Shown here: piece by piece, positions 25,299-34,234 of the stretch
Position numbering within the stretch: the first letter of the stretch is position 1
Layout: every line of letters begins with the position of its first letter
Source of the DNA: Nemorincola caseinilytica
GTDB taxonomy: Bacteria > Bacteroidota > Bacteroidia > Chitinophagales > Chitinophagaceae
Direction: 5' to 3'
Length of the DNA stretch: 64,000 nt
NCBI RefSeq assembly: GCF_039540515.1
Contig: NZ_BAABFA010000024.1
Coordinates: 62,001-126,000, forward strand
Notes under the pieces: model-generated
What the model saw: only the letters and a program-made list of their open reading frames with translations
Database searches by the model: none
Told to the model about the DNA's origin: nothing
Translations under genes and position numbers: made by a program

Positions 25299-25880
25299 TT
25301 AGAATTTCACTTCAGGCGCTTTTTCGCTGCCTGCCTCGGCCTGGTACATGGTCATTTCCTTGAAGTGGAACATACCTGCCATCATCACACCGGGAAAGTT
25401 GGTGATCTTCACGTTATACTCCTTTACGGCCTCGTTAAAGGCATCGCGCGATACTTTTATGCGGTTCTCGGTACCCTCCAACTGGCTCTGCAGGTCGCGG
25501 AAGCTCTCGTTGGCCTTTAGCTCGGGGTACTGCTCCGATACCACCATCAGCCTGCCCAGCGCCTGGCTCAGTTGCCCCTGCGACTGCTGGAACTGCTGCA
25601 GCTTCTCAGGCGTCATATCCTTCGGGTCTATCTTTATGGCCGTAGCGCTGGCCCTTGCCTGTATCACCTGCGTCAGTGTGGTCTGCTCAAAGTTGGCCAC
25701 ACCCTTCACTGTAGCCACCAGGTTGGGTATCAGGTCGGCACGGCGCTGGTAGCTGCTCTGTACATCGGCCCATTTCTGCTGGGCCTCTTTCTGGGCAGTG
25801 TTCATACCATTGTAGCTGCTGCAACCGCCCATCAGCAGTATGGCAACGATAACACCGAAAATAATTAAACCTTTGTTCAT
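25299..25880 (-). CDS. lemA: LemA family membrane-anchored protein
   Basis: This 193-aa protein begins with a hydrophobic anchor ending in a lipobox-like GGCSS. The LemA domain has YNGMN, W-x-x-V-x-x-x-Y-x-R-R-x-D-L-I-P-N-L, and then a long helical region and the final YNxxIxxFPGxxxAG block (YNVKITNFPGVMMAG). LemA proteins are of unknown biochemical function, and their genes usually lie with TPM genes as here. A consensus promoter precedes it. Confidence 0.93.
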   Translation of the reverse strand: MNKGLIIFGVIVAILLMGGCSSYNGMNTAQKEAQQKWADVQSSYQRRADLIPNLVATVKGVANFEQTTLTQVIQARASATAIKIDPKDMTPEKLQQFQQSQGQLSQALGRLMVVSEQYPELKANESFRDLQSQLEGTENRIKVSRDAFNEAVKEYNVKITNFPGVMMAGMFHFKEMTMYQAEAGSEKAPEVKF

Positions 25881-25899
25881 GTGTTTTAGAATTTGATGT

Positions 25900-25931
25900 C
25901 AAAAGTACGCCACACATACCGCACCGCCCAA
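25900..25931 (-). promoter_or_regulatory. promoter of the lemA-TPM-TPM operon
   Basis: On the minus strand a TTG at 25931-25929, a 21-nt spacer and TACTTTTG at 25907-25900 fit the Bacteroidota -33/-7 layout. Confidence 0.6.
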
Positions 25932-26090
25932 CCCCTAGTAGGTGAATGCGGTTAAAATATCGGTAATTGTAAACTGGGGGAGTATGAATGGAGGTGTTCT
26001 AGAGTTCACTCACATACTAATGACTTTCTACTTTCGTCTTTCTACTAACGAAAAACAACCATTCGCACACCGTTTCTCACTACGGCACAC

Positions 26091-26098
26091 TACTTTTG
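26091..26098 (+). promoter_or_regulatory. -7 element of kynU
   Basis: TACTTTTG lies 20 nt upstream of the kynU ATG. Confidence 0.55.
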
Positions 26099-26118
26099 CA
26101 GCCAAATAGCACATACAC

Positions 26119-27387
26119 ATGCCTGCAGTATACGAAGCCACGCTCGACTATGCACGGTCGCAAGACCAGGTAGACACGCTTTTCCCCTTCCGGGAGCGGT
26201 TCCTCTTCCCACAGCATAATGATGAGGATGTTCGTTATTTCTGCGGCAACTCACTGGGCCTGCAGCCCAAAAGTGTAGAATACCTCATGACCCGCGAGTT
26301 GCGCGACTGGGCCCGCTATGGGGTAGAAGGGCACTTCCGTGCAGGTTATCCATGGTTCTCTTACCACCACTTTTTTACCGAGCGCCTTGCAAAGCTAGTG
26401 GGCGCGCAGAAGGATGAAGTAGTGGCCATGAATGCCCTTACGGTGAACCTGCACCTGCTCATGCTATCGTTCTACAGGCCCACACCGGGTAGGTACAAGA
26501 TACTCATGGAGGCCGGCGCCTTCCCCTCCGATCAGTATGCTATAGAGACCCAGGTGCGCATGTATGGCTACGACCCCGCCGATGCTATCGTAGAGATAGC
26601 CCCGCGCGAGGGCGCTCACCTCATAGAGCATGAGGATATACTAAAGGGTATAGCCGATTCCGGCGAAACACTTGCCCTCGTTATGATAGGCGGTGTCAAC
26701 TATTACACCGGCCAGTTCTTCGACCTGGCAGGTATCACGGCCGCTGCACATGCCGTAGGCGCTTATTGCGGTTTCGATCTGGCACATGCCGTAGGCAATG
26801 TCTCCCTTAGCCTCCACGATTGGGATGTGGATTTTGCCTGCTGGTGCTCTTACAAATACCTCAATTCCGGGCCCGGTGGGGTAGGCGGTGCCTTTGTTCA
26901 CCAGCGCCATGGCAACGATCCTGCTATGTTCCGCCTGGCAGGCTGGTGGGGCAATGGCGAGGAGAACCGCTTCAAGATGCAGAAGGGCTTTCACCCCCAG
27001 CCCGGCGCGGCCGGATGGCAAATGAGCAATGCGCCCGTCTTCAATATGGTGGCCCATAATGCCGCGCTCGATATCTTCGATAAGGCAGGTATGGACGCGC
27101 TGCGCCGCAAGAGTGTACACCTTACAGGCTATATGGAGTACCTGCTGCGCCAGGTGGCCCACCTCGATTTCGAGGTCATCACGCCCACCGACCCCGAGAG
27201 GCGCGGCTGCCAGCTATCGCTGCTCTTCGGTGCCAATGGCCGCCAGGTGTTCGATACCCTTACCGAGAACGGTGTAGTGGCCGACTGGCGTGAACCCAAT
27301 GTGATACGCATAGCCCCGGTGCCATTATACAACACTTACGAAGACTGCTACAGGCTCTACGAGCTGATGGTGAGTGTGGAAGAATAA
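26119..27387 (+). CDS. kynU: kynureninase
   Basis: This 422-aa PLP enzyme cleaves kynurenine or 3-hydroxykynurenine to anthranilate or 3-hydroxyanthranilate plus alanine. Landmarks are YFCGNSLGLQPK near the start, FPSDQYAIETQ, the PLP-binding Asp region GFDLAHAVGN and the Schiff-base Lys K246 in CSYKYLNSGPGG. No other tryptophan-degradation or de novo NAD genes are nearby, so the pathway must be encoded elsewhere or be partial. It is transcribed alone. Confidence 0.96.
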   Translation: MPAVYEATLDYARSQDQVDTLFPFRERFLFPQHNDEDVRYFCGNSLGLQPKSVEYLMTRELRDWARYGVEGHFRAGYPWFSYHHFFTERLAKLVGAQKDEVVAMNALTVNLHLLMLSFYRPTPGRYKILMEAGAFPSDQYAIETQVRMYGYDPADAIVEIAPREGAHLIEHEDILKGIADSGETLALVMIGGVNYYTGQFFDLAGITAAAHAVGAYCGFDLAHAVGNVSLSLHDWDVDFACWCSYKYLNSGPGGVGGAFVHQRHGNDPAMFRLAGWWGNGEENRFKMQKGFHPQPGAAGWQMSNAPVFNMVAHNAALDIFDKAGMDALRRKSVHLTGYMEYLLRQVAHLDFEVITPTDPERRGCQLSLLFGANGRQVFDTLTENGVVADWREPNVIRIAPVPLYNTYEDCYRLYELMVSVEE

Positions 27388-27419
27388 ATGAGGTACCGTA
27401 GGGAATGTCCGGCATTCCG

Positions 27420-28124
27420 TTACCTGGGGCTTATCGCCCTGTCTCTGCTGCGGAAGCGGTAAGCGCTGTTCTTGATATAGGTAAAGAACGTATACTCGTT
27501 CATGCTGCTCACCTGCTCATATGTGGGCCTGAAGCGTATCATGAATTTCGCCAGGCTATCGTTCTTCAGCCCCGTCACGCGGCTCACCATCTCCGGGGAG
27601 AACCTGTGGTCCACATACTTTTCCCGCTCTTTTTCCGCATACATGTCCTGGAACTCCCACATCGCCTTGTTGCGGGCGCTCAGGGCAGAGAAAGGTGACT
27701 TTATCTTCTCTATCGCAGACATGCGCGGAAACGCCAGCACATGGCCATACAGCTCCCGCGATCGTATGCTGTCTCTGCGGTAGTCGCCGGTGCCGGCCAG
27801 CATATGGTCGTCCATTACAGGTGTTGCAGGGCGCTCCATTATTATTCGGAAGAAAGTAGGTACATACCCATGCGGTATGCGCACACGCGTCACCTTATAG
27901 CCGGGTATACGAAATTCCAGCAGCTCGCCCGATGCACCCGCTATCACAAAGGTGCCATCTATGCCCGCGCTGGTGTGTATGTCGTTATGTATATTGTTTA
28001 TAGACACGCCGGGCAGGGGCTTTTTGCTTTCCATTTCCAGCACCTCGCCATGTATCAGTTGCGCCAGGCAGGCGTTGCACAGCAGTGTGCTCAACAATAT
28101 GGATATCAGTACCCTTGCGTGCAT
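27420..28124 (-). CDS. exported protein with carboxypeptidase-like regulatory domain
   Basis: This 234-aa protein has a signal peptide (MHARVLISILLSTLLCNACLAQ). A CarboxypepD_reg-like (transthyretin-like) beta-sandwich at about residues 24-95 has GEVLEMESKKPLPGVSI and the turn G-I-D-G-T-F. The C-terminal half is helical and charged and is not recognised. In Bacteroidota this domain often precedes TonB-dependent receptors, but no barrel is present. The function is unknown, probably periplasmic or outer membrane. It is 40 nt downstream of the NUDIX gene. Confidence 0.82.
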   Translation of the reverse strand: MHARVLISILLSTLLCNACLAQLIHGEVLEMESKKPLPGVSINNIHNDIHTSAGIDGTFVIAGASGELLEFRIPGYKVTRVRIPHGYVPTFFRIIMERPATPVMDDHMLAGTGDYRRDSIRSRELYGHVLAFPRMSAIEKIKSPFSALSARNKAMWEFQDMYAEKEREKYVDHRFSPEMVSRVTGLKNDSLAKFMIRFRPTYEQVSSMNEYTFFTYIKNSAYRFRSRDRAISPR

Positions 28125-28164
28125 TAGGTATGTTGAGCAGGCAAAGTAAGTAATATAGCGCAGC

Positions 28165-28800
28165 TTACCACTTGCACCCGGCCGTTTTTAACACTTCTCT
28201 TATAGCCTCGTACGCGCGCCCGGCAAAAAGGCTCATTTCCTTTTCGGCCACCCAGCGAGCCTCCAGTATGTTCTCTTCCTTCTGTGGCCGCAGCTTTTCT
28301 TCCGATGAGCCGCTCATGGTATACCATACTGTTTGTTTCAGGTATTGGTCACCATCCTGGCTATATATGTGGTAGCTGTCGCACAGGTGGGCGCGCAGGG
28401 TCAGCCGGTGCAGGCCGGTCTCTTCGCTCACCTCTCGCAGGGCGCACTCGGCTATGTCCTCGCCATCGTCCAGCTTGCCTTTGGGCAGGTCCCATTTGCC
28501 GCGCCTGAATATCATCAGCAGTGCTCCCTGTTCGTTGAACACCAGCCCACCGCCTGCCTGTATGGGCTGGTACATGGCCTGTAGCTGGTCTATGAGCGCG
28601 GTCTCCGATATATCCTCTATTATGGCCCCCGGACTTCCGGGGCGGTCCATCACCTGTAGCGCCTGCAAAAAGCTGCGCGGTGTGGCCCCACTGAAATACT
28701 GGTACATCTCGGCTACCGGGTAGGCCTCCAGGTATGCTTCATGGTCGGTGGTGAGCACAAGCGGTTTGTCATTATAATATATCTTCCGGAAAAAGATCAT
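28165..28800 (-). CDS. NUDIX hydrolase
   Basis: This 211-aa protein has the complete Nudix box G-x5-E-x7-REVSEETGL (GKLDDGEDIAECALREVSEETG region, about residues 122-145) preceded by WDLPKG. Nudix enzymes hydrolyse nucleoside diphosphates linked to another group. The ~95-residue N-terminal extension is unusual and unrecognised. The substrate cannot be read. The start at 28800 avoids an implausible upstream extension into the pyrE promoter region. It is divergent from pyrE. Confidence 0.9.
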   Translation of the reverse strand: MIFFRKIYYNDKPLVLTTDHEAYLEAYPVAEMYQYFSGATPRSFLQALQVMDRPGSPGAIIEDISETALIDQLQAMYQPIQAGGGLVFNEQGALLMIFRRGKWDLPKGKLDDGEDIAECALREVSEETGLHRLTLRAHLCDSYHIYSQDGDQYLKQTVWYTMSGSSEEKLRPQKEENILEARWVAEKEMSLFAGRAYEAIREVLKTAGCKW

Positions 28801-28834
28801 TGTGCTGTTTTTTTGAAGGCTTGCCGATCTGGTG

Positions 28835-28842
28835 TAGGTTTG
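28835..28842 (+). promoter_or_regulatory. -7 element of pyrE
   Basis: TAGGTTTG ends 6 nt before the pyrE ATG, so the transcript would be leaderless or nearly so. Confidence 0.55.
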
Positions 28843-28848
28843 CACCGT

Positions 28849-29487
28849 ATGAGCACACCAAAACAATTCGCTGAAAAATTATTGCAAATTAAGGCATTAC
28901 AGGTCAACCTGCAAAAACCATACACATGGGCCTCCGGCTGGCGTTCGCCCGTTTATTGCGACAACCGCAAGGTGCTGTCTCACCCATATGTGCGCGACTT
29001 CGTGAAGAGCGAGCTGGCCAACATGATACTCGACAAATTTCCCGATGCTGATGTGATAGCCGGTGTGGCCACTGCAGGTATAGCGCATGGCGTTATGGCC
29101 GCCGACCTGCTGAAACTACCTTTCGTATATGTACGCGCCAAGCCCAAGGAGCATGGCATGGGCAACCAGATAGAGGGTGAGCTGGCCCCGGGCAAGAAGG
29201 TAGTAGTGGTAGAGGACCTCATATCTACCGGCAAGAGCAGCTTGCAGGTGGTAGATGCCCTCAGGGCACATGGCGCCGATGTGGTAGGCATGTGTGGCCT
29301 GTTCACCTATGGCTTTCCCGTGGCCGACGATGCTTTTGCACAGGCAGGGCTGCCACTTTACACCATCAGCAACTATACCGCACTGATGGAAGTGGCCGAA
29401 GAGCAGCAACTGGTGCGCCCCGAAGATAAAGAGGTGCTGGCCATGTGGCGCAAAGACCCTGCTAGCTGGCAACCGCCTGTTATGTAG
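28849..29487 (+). CDS. pyrE: orotate phosphoribosyltransferase
   Basis: This 212-aa enzyme makes orotidine 5'-phosphate from orotate and PRPP in pyrimidine synthesis. It has ASGWRSPVYCDNR near the N-terminus, the catalytic loop RAKPKEHGMGNQIEG and the PRPP-binding motif VVVVEDLISTGKSS. The start at 28849 matches the family N-terminus and follows a -7 box by 6 nt. The other pyr genes are not nearby. Confidence 0.96.
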   Translation: MSTPKQFAEKLLQIKALQVNLQKPYTWASGWRSPVYCDNRKVLSHPYVRDFVKSELANMILDKFPDADVIAGVATAGIAHGVMAADLLKLPFVYVRAKPKEHGMGNQIEGELAPGKKVVVVEDLISTGKSSLQVVDALRAHGADVVGMCGLFTYGFPVADDAFAQAGLPLYTISNYTALMEVAEEQQLVRPEDKEVLAMWRKDPASWQPPVM

Positions 29488-29513
29488 CATTTTGTTATGC
29501 TACACCCTTTTTA
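29484..29513 (+). terminator. terminator overlapping the pyrE stop codon
   Basis: A 7-bp stem (29484-29490 and 29497-29503) begins inside the final codons of pyrE and is followed by CCCTTTTTATT. Confidence 0.65.
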
Positions 29514-29561
29514 TTATTTGAAATAAATACTACATTTACACCACTAACCGTGTATCTGAAT

Positions 29562-29837
29562 ATGAAAAGATCGTTCGCCATTACGGCCATACTGTTGTCG
29601 GGCATACTGTACCTTGCATCATGCAACAAGGGCGATGATAATCCGTATAAGAATTGGAAATGTACCTGCTTCGTTACCCAGTTCTATTATATCGATACTG
29701 TCAAAAAGACCTTCTTCGATACCGTGACGCTTAAGGCCGATAATATGGATAAGAATTCAGCTACATCGTTCTGCACCAGCGCCCAGACGGGCTATTTAGA
29801 TACGTTCGGCAGTTTTGCCAAGTGTACCCTCAAATAA
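29562..29837 (+). CDS. small lipoprotein, unknown function
   Basis: This 91-aa protein starts MKRSFAITAILLSGILYLASC, a signal sequence with a lipobox-like LASC and Cys at residue 21. The mature part is only ~70 residues and has four further Cys (KCTCF, SFCTS, AKCTL), which could form two disulfides in the periplasm. The family is not recognised. The ATG at 29562 is preferred over an in-frame start 12 nt earlier. It is enclosed by its own TACATTTA box at 29531 and a strong terminator, so it is expressed alone. Confidence 0.8.
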   Translation: MKRSFAITAILLSGILYLASCNKGDDNPYKNWKCTCFVTQFYYIDTVKKTFFDTVTLKADNMDKNSATSFCTSAQTGYLDTFGSFAKCTLK

Positions 29838-29863
29838 TTTCTTTTTGGTATAAGACATAAAGT

Positions 29864-29889
29864 AAGGGCAGATCTGAAGATCTGCCCTT
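29864..29889. terminator. bidirectional terminator
   Basis: A perfect 12-bp stem (29864-29875 and 29878-29889) with a 2-nt gap is flanked by A/T on both sides, between convergent genes. Confidence 0.85.
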
Positions 29890-29913
29890 TATCTTTGGTA
29901 GCGCACTGCCCGG

Positions 29914-31368
29914 TTATTTTTTCCCTTTTACCTGCTTTGGTGCAGGTGTGGCCCTTTCTGCAGGTGCGGCGGCCACTGTACCTTTTTGGGTAGCTGCTTC
30001 TTCTTTTCTCCTCAGGTAGGCCGATAATTTCTGCAGAATGCCGCTATGCGCCATATACAGCACCATCAGGGGAATGAGCTTGAAAAGGCCGCGCTTGGCA
30101 GAGTTGATGACCGTATGGCTGGGTATAAGGAAACACAGCAGGCCCAGCGTCAGGAACACTACCAGCACACCCCAAAGGGCCAGCCCGCCATCTTTACTGA
30201 ATTTGCGTGTCGCCACTATATCTATACCCAGCACCGCCAGGAAGAAAATGTAGAAATGTGCGAACACCTGTTCTCCCTTCGATGAGAACATAAGGTCCAT
30301 CAGCAGTTCTTTGTACCTGGCAAAAAGCTCCGATACATTGGTCATATCATGGTTCAGCAGGTCTCCCAGCTTGAACTCTGCAGGTACCAGGTTCCTGATG
30401 AACACATTGCTGAGTATGAAGTTGAACAGCAGAGGCCCTGCCATGAACACCGCGGCCCTTATGGCTATCTTTTTCAGCGGCATTTTGGCCCTGTACTGGT
30501 ACCATGCCATCAGCACCACTACCACGGCGGCCAGCACCAGCGTTTCCGATCGTATATAGGTGGCCATGCCAAAAAGGAAGGTTACCCACAGCAGTTCGTT
30601 CATACGGTCGTTATCCAGGTATCGCATCATAAAGTAGAAACCGGCGAAGAAGAATATCATATTACTGTAGTCGTACAGTATGATGTAGGTATAGGCAAAA
30701 AGGTCGGGTATGGCAAAGTATATCAGCATCAGTATACCCGCCAGCAATGGGTGTACAATGCTGCGTATGAGCGTATACAGCCATGTGGTGAATGCTATGA
30801 ACAACACACTGAGCCATAGCTGCCCGAAGGGTAGCACCAGCATCTTGTATATCACCTGCAGACCGGTGATGAAGGGCGATTTGAACATGTTGTTGGCAGC
30901 GCCATTCAGCCTGTAGTCTACCGAGAATACCGAGTTGCGCATGGTATGCTCCTTTACTGTGAATTCTGCTATCAGCTCTGTACCCGTAAGCACATCGCGC
31001 GGGGTAGGGGGGAAGTACCAGCAGCGCCATACGCTCACTGCTGCCAGGCCCAGGAAAATGAGGATGAACGGCAGCTCATACAGTTGTGGCAGCTCCAGCC
31101 GGGGCATTTTGGTCTGCTTTATGTTCAGTAGCAGTGGTATGGAGAACAATACTGCCGAGCCGGCCAGCCATGCGTACATATTAGGCACGGTAATGGGCAC
31201 ATGCAGCAGTTCCATGATACAGGGCACCATAGAGTGTACGGTGACACCGCAGATGAGGGAAAAACAGAAAAGTGCCACGGCCGTCATCTCTACCCTGAAC
31301 AGGCGTACGATGCCGCGACCGGTGAAATAGTGTGCGAACAATAGGAATATGAGTCCGGTGAGGTTCAT
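29914..31368 (-). CDS. multi-spanning membrane protein, possible GT-C-like, unknown
   Basis: This 484-aa protein has about 11-12 hydrophobic helices and a basic, Ala/Pro-rich cytoplasmic tail (last ~35 residues). A periplasmic loop after the fourth helix contains FPPTPRDVLTGTELIAEF, reminiscent of large-loop GT-C glycosyltransferases, but no D-D or D-E motif is certain. I do not recognise the family. It overlaps the 160-aa gene upstream by 4 nt (ATGA), indicating coupled translation and a joint role. Confidence 0.8.
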   Translation of the reverse strand: MNLTGLIFLLFAHYFTGRGIVRLFRVEMTAVALFCFSLICGVTVHSMVPCIMELLHVPITVPNMYAWLAGSAVLFSIPLLLNIKQTKMPRLELPQLYELPFILIFLGLAAVSVWRCWYFPPTPRDVLTGTELIAEFTVKEHTMRNSVFSVDYRLNGAANNMFKSPFITGLQVIYKMLVLPFGQLWLSVLFIAFTTWLYTLIRSIVHPLLAGILMLIYFAIPDLFAYTYIILYDYSNMIFFFAGFYFMMRYLDNDRMNELLWVTFLFGMATYIRSETLVLAAVVVVLMAWYQYRAKMPLKKIAIRAAVFMAGPLLFNFILSNVFIRNLVPAEFKLGDLLNHDMTNVSELFARYKELLMDLMFSSKGEQVFAHFYIFFLAVLGIDIVATRKFSKDGGLALWGVLVVFLTLGLLCFLIPSHTVINSAKRGLFKLIPLMVLYMAHSGILQKLSAYLRRKEEAATQKGTVAAAPAERATPAPKQVKGKK

Positions 31369-31847
31369 AGGTCTAGCTTATATTTTTTATATATATCCAG
31401 TAGTTTGTGCAGTTCCTCTTGGTTGGGTATTCTCTGTATCATCACCTTGCCGTTATTATCGGGCAGCAGGGCGCAGTTGGCCTTTTCCACATCAGGGCTG
31501 TCGTACCATACTGCCTTTTTACCGGTGAGGTAGTAGTATACCGTTGGCTCCACTACGTTCAGCCCGTTCACACCTCTTTCTTTCAGAAATTTCTCGGGTG
31601 GCAGCAGCAACAGGGGAGAATCCAGCTTCAGTTTCGGATACATACTAACGAATTCGTTATATATGACGTAGGAAGAGCCATAGCGCGCTGCCTTGCGCTG
31701 CTCTACGCTCAGTTGGTCCTTTACCGTAAAGTAGCTGATAGATTGGTTGAATATGTTGGTGTCCAGCCAGTTCTTATAGAATGGTATGTTGAAGAACAGC
31801 ACTATTGCCAGAACAGCTATGAGTGTAAGGTTTATCTTGAAGTGCAT
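31365..31847 (-). CDS. single-pass membrane-anchored protein, unknown
   Basis: This 160-aa protein has one N-terminal transmembrane helix (residues ~8-22) followed by a soluble domain of about 135 residues, probably periplasmic, with PLLLLPPEKFLKERG and VEPTVYYYLTGKKAVWYDSPD. No family is recognised. It is translationally coupled to the large membrane protein downstream. The pair resembles a membrane enzyme and its accessory subunit, which is an inference from coupling only. Confidence 0.75.
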   Translation of the reverse strand: MHFKINLTLIAVLAIVLFFNIPFYKNWLDTNIFNQSISYFTVKDQLSVEQRKAARYGSSYVIYNEFVSMYPKLKLDSPLLLLPPEKFLKERGVNGLNVVEPTVYYYLTGKKAVWYDSPDVEKANCALLPDNNGKVMIQRIPNQEELHKLLDIYKKYKLDL

Positions 31848-31905
31848 TATCCGTTATTTATCGTCAGGGTTAAAAGTAGAAAAAAAGCCGATGCGATAAA
31901 GTGCA

Positions 31906-32688
31906 TTATTTATTTGCAGGTGTGTTTTTTGCTTCCTGCATGGCTTCCTTGGCCTTGGCCAGGAAGTCCGATGCGAATATGAACGAGTTCAGTTTTTCGT
32001 CCTTGCTGAATATGATGTCCTTGTTCGATCCCTCCCACTGCTTGTGCCCCTGGTACATATACAGTATATGGTCGCCGCTTTCCATCACGGTGTTCATATC
32101 GTGCGTGTTTATCACCGTGGTTATCTTGTATTCGGTGGTTATCTCCTTTATCAGCTTATCTATCACCAGCGAGGTCTGCGGGTCCAGGCCCGAGTTGGGC
32201 TCGTCGCAGAAAAGGTATTTGGGGTTCTGTACTATGGCGCGTGCCAGGGCCACACGTTTTTTCATACCACCGCTTATCTCTGCCGGGAATTTTTTGTTGG
32301 CATCCTTCAGGTTCACACGTTCCAGCACCTCGTTCACACGGGCCAGCTTTTCTTTGTAGCGCAATTTCGTGAACATATCCAGCGGAAACATTACATTGGC
32401 CTCTACCGTCTTACTGTCGAAAAGGGCGCTGCCCTGGAAGAGCATACCTATCTGCATACGCAGCTCTTTCAGTTGTTTTTCGTCCATTTTGGTTATGTCC
32501 TGCCCCTCATACAGCACCGATCCCGAGTCTACATCCATCAGGCCTATCATTATCTTCATCAGCACCGTTTTGCCGCTGCCGCTGCTGCCTATTATCAGGT
32601 TCGTCTTGCCCGACTCCATCTTTGACGACACATCGTGTATCACTACCTTTTCGCCGAAACTTTTCTTGATATTCCTTATTTCTATCAT
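31906..32688 (-). CDS. ABC transporter ATPase, MlaF-like
   Basis: This 260-aa ATPase has Walker A GSSGSGKT (about residue 34), the Q-loop in MLFQGSALFDS, the signature ISGGMKKR, Walker B YLFCDEPNSGLDP and the switch His in NTHDMN. The words GMLFQGSALFDS and EISGGMKKRVALARAI are typical of MlaF, the ATPase that powers phospholipid transport to or from the outer membrane with MlaE and an MCE protein. No MlaE or MCE gene is adjacent; they may lie elsewhere. The start at 32688 matches the family N-terminus MIEIRNI. Confidence 0.92.
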   Translation of the reverse strand: MIEIRNIKKSFGEKVVIHDVSSKMESGKTNLIIGSSGSGKTVLMKIMIGLMDVDSGSVLYEGQDITKMDEKQLKELRMQIGMLFQGSALFDSKTVEANVMFPLDMFTKLRYKEKLARVNEVLERVNLKDANKKFPAEISGGMKKRVALARAIVQNPKYLFCDEPNSGLDPQTSLVIDKLIKEITTEYKITTVINTHDMNTVMESGDHILYMYQGHKQWEGSNKDIIFSKDEKLNSFIFASDFLAKAKEAMQEAKNTPANK

Positions 32689-32867
32689 CGTGCTGCTATG
32701 GATGCCGTATAGGGTATCATCCCCTCTGTGATGTAAAAATAGGGTAGTTTTGATAATGCGTGAAATAGAAAAAGCGGCAAGGCGCGCATCATTTCCCGGT
32801 ACAGGGGGCAGGCAAAAGATATTCAGCCATTTACCACTACAATTTCTTATCATTGTGCGGTCAAGCT

Positions 32868-33701
32868 ATGGCGGCAGCGAACACGAATAAGAACGAACAG
32901 GTATATAACATTCGGGAAGATGAGCAGTTACTATCCCGCGTGGCGCTGGTGGTATGCGTACTCACCCGGCGCGAGCTTTACATTGCAGGTCTCAGCATCA
33001 CCAAAGAGCTGCTCACCATACATTATTACGCATACAACGCCAATAAGCCCGTATGGGAGACCGGCTTCTTCGAGCAGCTTTTTGCCAACGAGCCGCTGCT
33101 GTTGGTAAGGGAGAAGGTAAAAGGGATATTCATAGCCAGCGACCGCGAGCTTATAGTGCCCGACGAGCTATACAACGAGGCCGAGGCCATACGCTGGCTG
33201 CACCGCCTGCACTTCATAGAGCAGAACGATGTGATACGGTCTCACCCGCTGGAGAACGATAAGGCCACCTATATGCTGGCCGTGCCCCTAAATATAGCAG
33301 AGCTTATAAAGATCAATTTCAAGAAAGCGGCGGTACTGCCGCTGCCTGCATACCACTTTGGCGAGCGTCCCGCGCAAAGCCTGCATCTGCAGCTCTGCTT
33401 CGGCAATGGCCAGGTGGCAGTTACCCTGCACAACTACAGCCAGCTACTGTGGCACAGATACATCGAATACACCTCTGCCGAAGATGTGGCCTTTGCTATA
33501 AGGGCCCATTGCAGGGAGAATTATATAGACCCGGCAAAGCTCACCATCACCTGCAATGCCCTTTCGGCTGCAGAGTACGATGTCATCAACGAGCTTTCTG
33601 CATATTTCCAGGTAGTGAAAGCCGGTAATGGCCTTACCATACATGCCCGCTGGGATCCTGCTATAACATTGGCAAATCAACTTTTAGAATGCGTATCGTA
33701 G
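32868..33701 (+). CDS. DUF3822 family protein
   Basis: This 277-aa soluble protein belongs by context and motif to DUF3822, a Bacteroidota family almost always encoded just before rsmD and coaD. It looks like an actin/acetate-kinase-type fold in part (LYIAGLSI, then a late LTITCNALSAAEYDVINELSAYF), but no active site is evident. It overlaps rsmD by 13 nt, so translation is coupled. The role is unknown. The start at 32868 is the first ATG. Confidence 0.87.
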   Translation: MAAANTNKNEQVYNIREDEQLLSRVALVVCVLTRRELYIAGLSITKELLTIHYYAYNANKPVWETGFFEQLFANEPLLLVREKVKGIFIASDRELIVPDELYNEAEAIRWLHRLHFIEQNDVIRSHPLENDKATYMLAVPLNIAELIKINFKKAAVLPLPAYHFGERPAQSLHLQLCFGNGQVAVTLHNYSQLLWHRYIEYTSAEDVAFAIRAHCRENYIDPAKLTITCNALSAAEYDVINELSAYFQVVKAGNGLTIHARWDPAITLANQLLECVS

Positions 33702-34234
33702 GTGGTATATTCGGCGGCAGGCGGTTCTCGCCACCTGCGCGCATACCTGCAAGGCCTACCACCGAGGTGGCCAAGGAAGGACTGTTCAATATGCTGAACA
33801 ACAGCATGGACCTGGAAGGTATAAAAACGCTGGACCTCTTCGGCGGTACAGGTAGTATCTCTTATGAGCTGGCATCGCGCGGGGCAGGCCATCTCACCAT
33901 CGTAGAGCGCGATCCTGTGACGGTCGATTTCATTAAAAAGACCATACAGGAGCTGGGTATCAAAGACAAGATGGACCTTATTCGCAACGACGTGTTCAAG
34001 TTCATGAAGCAGAACACTGAGAAGTACGACCTTATTTTCGCAGGGCCGCCCTATGCCCTCGATACCATAGACGACCTGCCAAAGCTGGTCTTCGACCTGC
34101 AGATGCTGCTGCCCGGCGGCACCTTCGTACTGGAGCATACCCCGCGCAACGATTACCAGAACCATCCCCGTTTTGCACGCATAAAAAATTACGGCACCAC
34201 AGTTTTTACCTTCTTCACCCGACCCGATGAATGA
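33689..34234 (+). CDS. rsmD: 16S rRNA (guanine(966)-N2)-methyltransferase
   Basis: This 181-aa SAM-dependent enzyme methylates G966 of 16S rRNA. It starts MRIVGGIFGGRR, has RPTTEVAKEGLFNML, the SAM-binding LDLFGGTGSISYE and IVERD. The catalytic motif IV is AGPPY rather than the usual (D/N)PPY, so the Asp/Asn is replaced by Gly; see findings. It overlaps the DUF3822 gene by 13 nt and coaD by 8 nt. Confidence 0.93.
   Translation: MRIVGGIFGGRRFSPPARIPARPTTEVAKEGLFNMLNNSMDLEGIKTLDLFGGTGSISYELASRGAGHLTIVERDPVTVDFIKKTIQELGIKDKMDLIRNDVFKFMKQNTEKYDLIFAGPPYALDTIDDLPKLVFDLQMLLPGGTFVLEHTPRNDYQNHPRFARIKNYGTTVFTFFTRPDE

Noticed and set aside
29484..29561. Attenuator for pyrE
   Set aside because: The hairpin is at the end of pyrE, not before it, and acts as its terminator.
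31906..32688. Complete Mla transport operon
   Set aside because: Only the ATPase is here; no MlaE or MCE gene is found on either side.
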